From: CAZEVY01 sp964515555
GTDB lineage: Bacteria > Acidobacteriota > Terriglobia > Bryobacterales > Bryobacteraceae
Assembly: GCA_964515555.1 (NCBI GenBank)
Contig: CAZEVY010000062.1
Coordinates: 1-30,589 of the forward strand
Reading direction: 5' to 3'
Length of the DNA stretch: 30,589 bases
This document shows, piece after piece, positions 24,224 to 30,589 of the stretch. Within the stretch, counting starts at the first letter, position 1; each line of letters begins with the position of its first letter. Below the pieces are notes generated by a model. The model worked only from the letters and a program-made list of their open reading frames with translations. It had not been told where the DNA came from and did no database searches. A program made the position numbers and the translations under genes.

Positions 24224-25230
24224 AGCAGGGCCTCGGTCTCGGCGAACCCCAGCATCAGGTTCATGTTTTGAATGGCCTGCCCGGCCGCGCCCTTCCCCAG
24301 GTTGTCGATTGCGCCGACCACCACCACCCGCCGCGTCGCTGTGTCGCATCGCACGCCGATGTCGCAGAAGTTCGTCCGCGCCACGGCGCGCAGATCCGGC
24401 ACGGCGCCCGCGTCGTACAAGCGCACGAACGGCTCGCCGACGTATCTCCGCTCGTAGAGTTCGACGATCTCCTCCGCGGTGACCTGGCGCGCCGCGCGGA
24501 AGTAAACAGTCTCCAGAATCCCCCGATCGAGCGGCAGCAGTTGCGCCGTGAAACTGAACTCGGATTCCTCGAGGCCGCTCGTCATGAGCACCTCCGGCAC
24601 ATGCCTGTGGTCGAGAATCGAGTATGCGGAGAAGTTTTCGGTGACCTCGCAGAAGTTCGTCTTGAGCGACGGCTTCCGGCCCGCGCCGCTCACTCCGCTC
24701 TTCGCGTCGCAGACGATTCCCGCCGCCCGCTCGACGAGGCCCGCCTCGATCAGCGGCCGGATCGCGAGATTCGCCGCCGTCGGATAACAGCCGGGATTCG
24801 CCACCAGCCGCGCCCCACGCACCCGCTCGCGGCAGAACTCCGGCAACCCGTAGGCGGCCTCGGCGAGCAGCCCGGCTTGCGTGTGGTCTTCCTTGTACCA
24901 GCGCCGATAATTCTCCGCCGTCCGCAGCCGGAACGCCCCGCTCAGGTCGACCACGCGCGCCCCCGCTTCCAGCATCTCGGGCGCCGTCTCCAGGGAGACC
25001 TCGGCCGGCGTCGCCAGGAAGACCAGGTCGAGCGCGGCCTCGCGCACCGCCTCTTGCGTGCAGGCGATTCTCGGCGGCGATTTCGCCCCAGGCGGCCGCG
25101 CGCCCTCGGCGGAGTCGGCGCGATGTTCGAGAAGCCAGGTTTCCACGCCCGCGTGCCTGGCGAGCAGCCGCACCAGCTCCGCTCCGCTGTAGCCCCGGAA
25201 ACCCGCCACTCCGATGCGTTTGGTCGTCAC
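24220..25230 (-). CDS. argC: N-acetyl-gamma-glutamyl-phosphate reductase
   Basis: 336 residues from the GTG at 25230. It reduces N-acetylglutamyl phosphate with NADPH to the semialdehyde, the third arginine step. The N-terminal Rossmann motif is VAGFRGYSGAELVRLL and the active-site cysteine is Cys148 in NPGCYPTAANLAI. Further marks are DAKSGVSGAGR, SAYSILDHRHVPEV and the C-terminal GAIDNLGKGAAGQAIQNMN, which is highly characteristic. The gene leads the argC-argB-acetyltransferase operon, with overlapping junctions, and is preceded by a palindromic operator over its promoter. The predicted transcript start is only about 20 bases before the start codon. Confidence 0.94.
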   Translation of the reverse strand: MTTKRIGVAGFRGYSGAELVRLLARHAGVETWLLEHRADSAEGARPPGAKSPPRIACTQEAVREAALDLVFLATPAEVSLETAPEMLEAGARVVDLSGAFRLRTAENYRRWYKEDHTQAGLLAEAAYGLPEFCRERVRGARLVANPGCYPTAANLAIRPLIEAGLVERAAGIVCDAKSGVSGAGRKPSLKTNFCEVTENFSAYSILDHRHVPEVLMTSGLEESEFSFTAQLLPLDRGILETVYFRAARQVTAEEIVELYERRYVGEPFVRLYDAGAVPDLRAVARTNFCDIGVRCDTATRRVVVVGAIDNLGKGAAGQAIQNMNLMLGFAETEALL

Positions 25231-25233
25231 GGT

Positions 25234-25261
25234 TAATTATTCACTCCAATGAATAATTATA
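25234..25261 (-). promoter_or_regulatory. argC promoter with overlapping ArgR-box-like palindrome
   Basis: A perfect -10 TATAAT lies at 25256-25261 (minus strand). Overlapping it is a palindrome with 10-base arms, TAATTATTCA (25234-25243) and TGAATAATTA (25250-25259), with a six-base spacer. TGAAT/ATTCA half-sites in AT-rich surroundings are the hallmark of arginine repressor boxes, although in the classical box these halves face each other across only four bases. Binding would block RNA polymerase. No good -35 is visible. Confidence 0.6.
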
Positions 25262-25271
25262 CTACGGCCTC

Positions 25272-25350
25272 CGCCTTACAGCAGCTTCCCGCCGGGGTGG
25301 GGCGGCGCTCCAGCGCCGCGCGGGGTCTCCGACCCCGCCTCACAGCAGCT
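25272..25350. repeat. REP-like double hairpin flanked by direct repeats
   Basis: Two perfect eight-pair hairpins stand side by side: GCGGCGCT/AGCGCCGC (25302-25319, two-base loop) and GCGGGGTC/GACCCCGC (25320-25338, three-base loop). A 15-base direct repeat (one mismatch), CGCCTTACAGCAGCT at 25272-25286 and CGCCTCACAGCAGCT at 25336-25350, brackets them. No T-run follows, so it is not a classic terminator. It lies downstream of the metallohydrolase gene and before the argC promoter. A repeated extragenic palindrome is likely. Confidence 0.55.
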
Positions 25351-25507
25351 ACCCCTCCATGCTCTTCGCGTATTTCATTGAGGATCACCCGCGGTTCGAC
25401 GGAAAACCCATTTCATCGTCGGGCTGGAATCTCGCGCGTTCCTTCTCTAGAAACGCCTCTCCGCCTCCCAGGGCTTCCAGAGCTTCGCGCCGAACGTTGC
25501 ATGCTCC

Positions 25508-28018
25508 TCACCGCGCCTCCCCCGCCAGCCTCCGGTACACCGCCCGCGCCTCCTCGAACTGCCCCAGCACGTGCCCCTTCTCCTTCTCCGACCGCCACCA
25601 CGGCCACGCCTCCGCCATCCCCGCAAGCTTGTCGATCCACTTCAGGAAATACTCCGCCGACTCCCGGCTCCGAATCTTCCCGTCCCCGACATACACCCGC
25701 ACCGGCGTCGTCGCCGCCTGCGGATACTCCGCGTCCAGCCACTCGTACGCCGGACCCTCCACATAGAGCGAGTACCACCCGCTCGCCGTCACCCGCGCCT
25801 CCTCCCGGAACGATCCCGCCGACCCCACTGCTATCTCCCGCCACACCGCCCCATTCCGGTGAATCACCACCTTCGCGAGCGGCGCGATCGACCGCACTGA
25901 GCCCTCCAGCACCACCGTCCCCCCGCCCGCGTCGAGCTTCATCGTCTCGCCCGGCAGCTTTCCGCCGACGCGGAAATCCACCAGCGGCCCCGTCGTGAAA
26001 TACGTCGCCCCGCGACGCAGCGCCTGAATCCACGCCGGAATCGAGAAGTTCGCCGCGATGTGCGCGTACGTCCGCACGCTGCCCACCAGCTTGATGCGAT
26101 GCAGATTCGATATCGAATCCTCGCCGCCCGTCACGCACACCGGCAGATCGTTGTTCCAGGCGCGATGCCACACCGCCAGCGCCCCGCGCGACGACGCCGA
26201 AAACTCCATGCAGTCGATCGCCCCCAGCGCCGCGTCCACCGGAAACGCCTTGGCGACCCCCAGGTCGCCCTCCAGCGGATCGCGATCGCCCGTGAACGCG
26301 TGCACGTACCCGGTTACCGCTCCCTGCGCCTTCGCCTTGCGGAACATGTCCGTGTTCGACGGATACAGGCTCTCGATCGCCGTGCCCTCGTAGCCGGTGA
26401 CGAACGGCGAGATCAGGTGCTCGCGCAGTCCCAGGAAGAACACGTGCCCGTAGAACGGCGGCCGGTACTCCTCGCCCATGTGCAGCTTCACGTCCGGCAC
26501 CGCGTAACTGGCCGCGTGCTCGCCCCCGCCCGCCTGGAAGAACTGGTGGTCGAGGATCCGATTGTCCTTGTTGGCCACCAGGTTCATGACCGCGTCCAGT
26601 CCCTCGGCGCGGGCCATTCTAAGCAGATTCTCCGGCGTATTATGCAGATTTCCGCCGTAATTCATGTGGACGTGCGTCGACCCGCCATACCAGCCGCTGG
26701 CGACGCCGCCCGCGAGCGGCTCCGGCCGCAGCACCAGCGCCGTCACCCGATCCGCTGCGATCTCCACCTCCGCCGCCGCCGGCCGATACGCGAACCCCCG
26801 CACCGCCGTCACCCGCATCTTCCCCACGGGCACGTCGATCACAGCGTCGCCCTGCGTGTGGAACGCGTGCCCGCTCCTGTGCCCGATGCGCGAGTACGCG
26901 TCCGCGGGCGCGTAGAACTTCCCGTCCGCGGCGGTCCCGTGGATGCGCGCCGCCGCCGGCGCCCCCGTCTTCGCGTCGGCGACGCGTATGTGCAGCCGTC
27001 CCATCGGCCGCTTCCACGTCCGCGCGCGAACCTCCACCTGCCGCCGTTTTCCTCCATACGTCTCGATCAGCACCAGCCGCGGCAGCTCGCCGTCATTCGA
27101 GATCGCCGCGATCCACTCGCCGTCCGGCGAAAAGCGCGGATGGAACGTGTCGTACTGCCCGAAGGTGAGCTTGTATGGCGCGCCCGCTTGCGGCGCGCCG
27201 CCCGACAACGCCCCGCCGCCCGCTAGCGGGACGACATACAGATTGTTGAACTGATCCGCCGCCCCCGCCGTCGACGAATAGATCACCCGCCGCCCGTCGA
27301 CCGAAACATGCGGCCGCGTGCGATAGAGCGTCTGCTCCGAGAGAATCCGCGACGCCTTGAGAATGCCGTCAGCCTCCGCCGGCATTCGCATCAGGTCTCC
27401 CGCCCCCAGCGCGACGCCGCGATTCGCGACGAACACGATCTCCTTGCCGTCCGGCGTCCAGGCCGGCTGCGTGTGCATGTCCCAGGCGCCGAAGTACAGC
27501 CGGTCGCGCGGGTACCGGTTGTCGCGCGTGAGCGCGATCTCCTCGCCTGCCCACCGCCCGTCGCGGATCGCGCGCATATAGATGTTGAAATGCCCGTTCG
27601 GCCGCGTCGAGACGTAGGCGAGGCGCGAGCCGTCCGGCGAGAACACCGGGTCGAGATACACGTCGCGGCCCTCGGTCAGCGCTAGCGTCTCGCCGCTCGC
27701 GGCGTTGAGAATCTCCAGGTTCACCGAGCGCCCGTCGTCGTCGCTGGTGTACACGATCCACCGCCCGTCGGGCGACCACGCCGGCGACGAATGGTACGTC
27801 TTCCCGTAGGTGATCTCGACGGCGTCGCCTGTCGCCGCATCGACCCGCCAGATCGACCCCCGCATCGCCACCGCGATCGACTTCCCGTCGGGCGACCACG
27901 CCGGCGACCACGGCGTCGTCGACGGCGCCGGCGGGATGTAGTAGTTGTGCATGTAATTCCCGCCGCTGCGCGCGGCCGGATACTGCGCGAGAAGTAGGGT
28001 GAGAATCGCGGTGGTCAC
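25508..28018 (-). CDS. TolB-type beta-propeller fused to CehA/McbA-like metallohydrolase (PHP fold)
   Basis: 836 residues from a GTG at 28018. A short hydrophobic start (TTAILTLLLAQYPAA) suggests export. Residues ~30-340 carry repeated TolB/PD40 propeller blades: WSPAWSPDGKSIAVAM, SSPAWSPDGRWIVYTSDDDG, LDPVFSPDGSRLAYVSTRPN, TQPAWTPDGKEIVFVANRG, FHPRFSPDGEWIAAISNDG. A carboxypeptidase-regulatory-like sandwich follows (LHIRVADAKTGAPAAARIHG). The C-terminal part contains WYGGSTHVHMNYGGN (His-x-His metal site), AEGLDAVMNLVANKDNR, GYVHAF, and VCVTGGEDS, typical of the CehA/McbA family of PHP-like phosphoesterases and hydrolases. CehA itself cleaves a carbamate. The natural substrate here is unknown. 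Alone on its strand, it ends ahead of a REP-like element. Confidence 0.83.
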   Translation of the reverse strand: MTTAILTLLLAQYPAARSGGNYMHNYYIPPAPSTTPWSPAWSPDGKSIAVAMRGSIWRVDAATGDAVEITYGKTYHSSPAWSPDGRWIVYTSDDDGRSVNLEILNAASGETLALTEGRDVYLDPVFSPDGSRLAYVSTRPNGHFNIYMRAIRDGRWAGEEIALTRDNRYPRDRLYFGAWDMHTQPAWTPDGKEIVFVANRGVALGAGDLMRMPAEADGILKASRILSEQTLYRTRPHVSVDGRRVIYSSTAGAADQFNNLYVVPLAGGGALSGGAPQAGAPYKLTFGQYDTFHPRFSPDGEWIAAISNDGELPRLVLIETYGGKRRQVEVRARTWKRPMGRLHIRVADAKTGAPAAARIHGTAADGKFYAPADAYSRIGHRSGHAFHTQGDAVIDVPVGKMRVTAVRGFAYRPAAAEVEIAADRVTALVLRPEPLAGGVASGWYGGSTHVHMNYGGNLHNTPENLLRMARAEGLDAVMNLVANKDNRILDHQFFQAGGGEHAASYAVPDVKLHMGEEYRPPFYGHVFFLGLREHLISPFVTGYEGTAIESLYPSNTDMFRKAKAQGAVTGYVHAFTGDRDPLEGDLGVAKAFPVDAALGAIDCMEFSASSRGALAVWHRAWNNDLPVCVTGGEDSISNLHRIKLVGSVRTYAHIAANFSIPAWIQALRRGATYFTTGPLVDFRVGGKLPGETMKLDAGGGTVVLEGSVRSIAPLAKVVIHRNGAVWREIAVGSAGSFREEARVTASGWYSLYVEGPAYEWLDAEYPQAATTPVRVYVGDGKIRSRESAEYFLKWIDKLAGMAEAWPWWRSEKEKGHVLGQFEEARAVYRRLAGEAR

Positions 28019-28064
28019 GATGTGGATGATAGCATCGGGTGATCGTCAAGGAGAATCTAAACGG

Positions 28065-28208
28065 ATGGGCCGGTACGCCGCACTCGATGCGTTCCTTCGG
28101 GCGAACAAGGATGCGTGGCAGTTTGCATGGAAAGCATCGAATGACTACCTTCTGGCTCGTATCGGACGAGGCGATCTTCGAAATCTGGGACGCGTTCCAG
28201 GTCATTAA
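28065..28208 (+). CDS. Small hypothetical ORF
   Basis: 47 residues from the ATG at 28065 with GGAG at 28050-28053. The sequence MGRYAALDAFLRANKDAW is coding-like, the later part (RIGRGDLRNLGRVPGH) less so. It overlaps the following frame from 28141. It may be the true N-terminus of a gene whose remainder is in the next frame, or an independent small protein. I do not recognise a family. Confidence 0.3.
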   Translation: MGRYAALDAFLRANKDAWQFAWKASNDYLLARIGRGDLRNLGRVPGH

Positions 28209-28395
28209 CCGCGATTACTATTTCGCCTGCGGAATCATGATTCCGGTCTTTGTGCTTCGTCAGACCCAACGCCATGAGCCGGAGAACGTGGTGGGCCAAC
28301 GCTGGTTCAACATCTTGACCGATCAGAATGACTCGTACGAGTCCAGGCGCGAGCAACTGGAGCGCGGCATTACAGACTTACTTGACAACTGGTAG
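28141..28395 (+). CDS. Hypothetical protein
   Basis: 84 residues from the ATG at 28141; the open frame extends back to a GTG at 28039, but the extra residues look non-coding. The sequence has coding-like composition (MTTFWLVSDEAIFEIWDAF, YYFACGIMIPVFVLRQT, VVGQRWFNILTDQND, ERGITDLLDNW). There is no ribosome site directly before 28141, while the overlapping ORF at 28065 has one, so a frameshift joining the two, or coupling, is possible. Function unknown. It lies between the divergent metallohydrolase and the convergent toxin gene. Confidence 0.45.
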   Translation: MTTFWLVSDEAIFEIWDAFQVINRDYYFACGIMIPVFVLRQTQRHEPENVVGQRWFNILTDQNDSYESRREQLERGITDLLDNW

Positions 28396-28452
28396 AGCAG
28401 CTCCCCGGGACCGGAGCCGAGGAAGCCTGAGCGCCCCTGATCGACCGTACCC

Positions 28453-28899
28453 TCAAGCGGTCGGTAGTTGGGACATTACGATCACATCGAGCGCCGCGAC
28501 CCTCACTAGGCGGGCATCGTTTGTCAGGAACGCTGTCGCGCCGGCGCTCATGGCAGTGGCAAGCTGGATTGCGTCCGGCGCACGCAGGCCATAGGTTGCT
28601 CGAAGTTGGGCTGCCTGCTCAGCAATCTGAGCTGAGACCGGTCGCACGTCGAATGCCTTTGAACCAAGAAGAATTCCCTTGTAGCGCTCGACCAGATCCA
28701 TTCGCCGTTCCTGGAGCGGGCGGACGAGCACCTCGGCAAGCGTCACCACGGAAGTCACCACCTGGACGCAGCCCCGAGCAACATCTTCGAAGAATGCCGA
28801 TAATCGCTCGGCGTGCACCGGATGGTCTTCGATGAAGTAGATGAGTGGAGCGGAATCCAGCCCGACGACCTTGTTGTGCAGCCGCTCTACCCACTCCAC
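28453..28899 (-). CDS. PIN-domain ribonuclease toxin (VapC-like)
   Basis: 148 residues from a GTG at 28899 that overlaps the antitoxin stop by 13 bases. PIN domains are Mg-dependent RNases. The four acidic positions are visible: Asp15 (VVGLDSAPLIYFIED), Glu55 (VVTLAEVLV), Asp108 (LRAPDAIQLATA) and Asp127 (FLTNDARL). Length and order are standard for type II VapC toxins. Translation coupled to the upstream antitoxin is expected, and autoregulation by the complex is usual for the family. Target RNA is unknown. Confidence 0.85.
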   Translation of the reverse strand: MEWVERLHNKVVGLDSAPLIYFIEDHPVHAERLSAFFEDVARGCVQVVTSVVTLAEVLVRPLQERRMDLVERYKGILLGSKAFDVRPVSAQIAEQAAQLRATYGLRAPDAIQLATAMSAGATAFLTNDARLVRVAALDVIVMSQLPTA

Positions 28900-29126
28900 G
28901 AGGACCGTTCCTGGTCGACGTGTTCGTCAGGGTCGACGCCGGCCCACACCTCCTTGCCGAGTCCTCGCAGTTCGAGGATGCTGTGTGGACGGGCCTCTTC
29001 CCCGGCGCCGTTCGGAATTCTGCCTGCCAGCTCCGCCGCCAGGCGTTGCTGATCCACAGGGCGGAGCCTCTCGATCGCTTGCAGAACGGCGTCGTACGGG
29101 CTCTGCGCCATCTCCATTCGCTCCAC
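28887..29126 (-). CDS. Antitoxin of the VapBC-like pair
   Basis: 79 residues from the GTG at 29126; in-frame ATGs at 29117 and 29111 are also possible, with GGGGAGG ten bases before the GTG. It has an N-terminal helical region (YDAVLQAIERLRPVDQQRLAAEL) and the C-terminal toxin-binding stretch SILELRGLGKEVWAGVDPDEHVDQERSSW, a phrase common in small antitoxins paired with PIN toxins. It precedes the toxin gene with overlap, as usual. DNA-binding type is not clear from sequence. Confidence 0.8.
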   Translation of the reverse strand: MERMEMAQSPYDAVLQAIERLRPVDQQRLAAELAGRIPNGAGEEARPHSILELRGLGKEVWAGVDPDEHVDQERSSWSG

Positions 29127-29188
29127 TCCTATTCTACCTCCCCGCGTGCTAAAATCTCCCTTTAGACCCCACTTCCGGAGATAGACCC

Positions 29189-29632
29189 ATGACGTTCTTC
29201 CTCACACTCGCTGCAACTTTATTCACCGCCGGCATCGCCCTCGCCGGCGAGAAAAAGCTCATGCACTGCTTCGCCTTCACCGTCATCCCCGAGGCCACCG
29301 ACGCCGACTGGAGCGCCTTCAAGTCCGCCACCGACGCCCTTCCCGGCAAGGTCCCCGGACTCACCAAGGTCTGGCACGGCAAGCTCCGCGCCCCCGTCAA
29401 CATCAACGCCCTCAACGACCCCGAGGCCGCCAAGAAGCTCAACGCCGGCGAAAAGGACGTCCCCGTCGCCAAGGTCAACCGCCTCCGGCGCACCTACGGC
29501 GTCTGCATGGAGATGAACGACGCCGACACCTTCGCCGCCTACGGCAAGCACCCCGTGCACGACGCCTGGGTCAAGGCCTACGAGAAAGTCCGGGTCGCCG
29601 GAACCACCACGTTCCAGATCCTCGGCGAATAA
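29189..29632 (+). CDS. Exported Dabb (stress-responsive alpha/beta barrel) domain protein
   Basis: 147 residues from the ATG at 29189, with GGAGAT ten bases or so upstream. A signal peptide (MTFFLTLAATLFTAGIALAG) is followed by a ferredoxin-like dimeric barrel fold of the Dabb type: KKLMHCFAFTVIPEATDADW, SATDALPGKVPGLTKVWHGK, YGVCMEMNDADTFAAYGKHP, HDAWVKAYEKVRVAGTTTFQ. Most Dabb proteins are cytosolic; the leader here points to the periplasm. Codon use is extremely C-rich at third positions, suggesting high expression. The stop at 29632 is only two bases before the ferrochelatase start, which implies an operon. Ligand or function unknown; heme-related handling is speculation. Confidence 0.82.
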   Translation: MTFFLTLAATLFTAGIALAGEKKLMHCFAFTVIPEATDADWSAFKSATDALPGKVPGLTKVWHGKLRAPVNINALNDPEAAKKLNAGEKDVPVAKVNRLRRTYGVCMEMNDADTFAAYGKHPVHDAWVKAYEKVRVAGTTTFQILGE

Positions 29633-29634
29633 GC

Positions 29635-30589
29635 GTGCCGAAGCGTAAGCTCGGCGTGGTCCTGTTCCAGCTCGGCGGACCCGACAGCCGCGACGCCATC
29701 GAGCCCTTCCTCTACAACCTCTTTTCCGATCCCGATATCATCGACTTCCCGCTCGCCCGCCTGGGACGCAAGCCGCTCGCCCGCATCATCGCCTCGCGCC
29801 GCGGCAAGCACGTCGCCCATCACTACGACGCCATCGGCGGCAAGTCGCCGATCCTCGAGTTCACCCGCGAGCAGGCCGCCGCCCTCCAGGCCGAGCTCGC
29901 CCGCGACTTCGACGCCCGCGTGACCATCGCAATGAGGTACTGGCGGCCCTTCACCGCCGAGGCCGTCGACGAAATGCACCGCTTCGCGCCCGACGACCTC
30001 GTGCTGCTCCCGCTCTACCCCCAGTATTCGAAGACCACCACCGGCAGCAGTCTCAAGGAATGGAATCGGCTCTACGGCGCCAACGGCCACGCCGTGCGCG
30101 TGCACGTCATCCGCGAATTCTTCGAAGACTCCGCCTACGTCGCCTCCGTCGCCGATGCCGTCGACGCCGAGATGCGCCGCTACGACGACCCCTCTTCCGT
30201 CGACGTCGTCTTCAGCGCCCACAGCGTGCCCGTCTCGGTCATCGATTCCGGCGACCCCTACCGCCGCCAGATCGAGCGCACCACCGAGCTGGTCTGGGAG
30301 CGCGGCCGATGGCCCGCCCGCCGCCATCTCTGCTATCAGAGCAAGGTCGGGCCGTCGAAGTGGCTGCGTCCGATGATGCGCGAGACGCTCGAGTCGCTCG
30401 CCGCCGCCGGGTCGCGCCGCGTGCTGATGGTACCCGTCTCGTTCGTCAGCGACCACGTCGAGACGCTCTTCGAAATCGACATCGAGCACCGCGAGATCGC
30501 CGAGCGCGCCGGCATCGCCGACTTCCGCATGGTCCCCGGCCTGAACTCGCGCCCCGCGTTTATTTCAGCGCTGGCTGCTCTGGCGCGAA
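29635..30589 (+). CDS. hemH: Ferrochelatase (3' end outside window)
   Basis: 318 codons are present from the GTG at 29635, open to the window edge. It inserts ferrous iron into protoporphyrin (or coproporphyrin) in heme synthesis. Diagnostic blocks are LGVVLFQLGGPDSRDAIEPF, YNLFSDPDIIDFP, YDAIGGKSPILEFTREQA, MRYWRPFTAEAV, LLPLYPQYSKTTTGSSLKEW, the catalytic His196 in FSAHSVPVS, CYQSKVGPSKWLRP and VPVSFVSDHVETLFEIDIE. Length so far is nearly the whole family domain, so only a short tail is missing. It follows the exported Dabb gene by two bases. Protoporphyrin versus coproporphyrin specificity cannot be judged from this. Confidence 0.93.
   Translation, partial: MPKRKLGVVLFQLGGPDSRDAIEPFLYNLFSDPDIIDFPLARLGRKPLARIIASRRGKHVAHHYDAIGGKSPILEFTREQAAALQAELARDFDARVTIAMRYWRPFTAEAVDEMHRFAPDDLVLLPLYPQYSKTTTGSSLKEWNRLYGANGHAVRVHVIREFFEDSAYVASVADAVDAEMRRYDDPSSVDVVFSAHSVPVSVIDSGDPYRRQIERTTELVWERGRWPARRHLCYQSKVGPSKWLRPMMRETLESLAAAGSRRVLMVPVSFVSDHVETLFEIDIEHREIAERAGIADFRMVPGLNSRPAFISALAALAR

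Noticed and set aside
25359..25440. Plus-strand stretch FAYFIEDHPRF, similar to the start of PIN toxins (compare YFIEDHPV in the toxin at 28453-28899).
   Set aside because: The catalytic Asp before it and all later PIN motifs are missing and the sequence degenerates after ~20 residues. At most a short relic, perhaps chance.

Overview
The window is a gene-dense, GC-rich bacterial chromosome segment with almost no intergenic DNA. It most likely comes from an acidobacterium of the Bryobacterales/Solibacter type. The case rests on a VWFA-related protein of the acidobacterial type, a large Oar-like outer-membrane receptor with an N-terminal carboxypeptidase-regulatory-like domain, Tat-type sulfatase and hydrolase leaders, frequent GTG/TTG starts and many 4-base stop/start overlaps. 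This assignment is inferred from gene content; there is no rRNA or other marker here.

Positions 1-3575 (+ strand) hold the end of a hexapeptide-repeat acyltransferase, two tandem paralogous glycosyltransferase-like proteins overlapping by 4 bases, and an ATP-grasp protein overlapping the second one. Together they look like a small glycan or glycoconjugate cassette. Positions 3569-16810 (- strand) are one apparent seven-gene transcript: galE, a glycoside hydrolase-glycosyltransferase 2 fusion, two ABC exporter half-transporters, an Oar-like outer-membrane barrel, a VWFA-related secreted protein, and a broken alpha/beta hydrolase. All junctions are overlaps or gaps of at most 14 bases. It starts at a perfect -10 box and has a roughly 240-nt, hairpin-rich leader. 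The logic suggests sugar-nucleotide supply, glycan synthesis or trimming at the membrane, export, and a surface receptor/binding module.

Positions 16900-21413 contain an NAD-type isocitrate dehydrogenase (-), a divergent Tat-exported sulfatase (+), and a two-gene redox module (-). In that module a thioredoxin-fold fusion protein is followed by a UGSC-family protein whose in-frame UGA at codon 94 sits just before a SECIS-like hairpin, so I read it as a selenoprotein. Conventional gene calling would split it.

Positions 21500-25261 hold a molybdopterin-binding (MoeA/MoCF-like) protein with a clear intrinsic terminator, and an arginine biosynthesis operon (argC-argB-GNAT acetylglutamate synthase-like). 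A 10-bp-arm palindrome overlaps the -10 box of that operon and resembles an ArgR operator. Positions 25270-30589 hold a REP-like double hairpin, a TolB-propeller/CehA-McbA-type metallohydrolase fusion, one or two small unknown genes, a VapBC-like toxin-antitoxin pair, a periplasmic Dabb-domain protein and a ferrochelatase gene that runs off the window.

No tRNA, rRNA, CRISPR array, transposase or insertion sequence was seen. The strongest candidates for something new are the UGA-containing UGSC/thioredoxin-fusion module and the GH-GT2/dual-exporter/Oar/VWFA operon with its structured leader.
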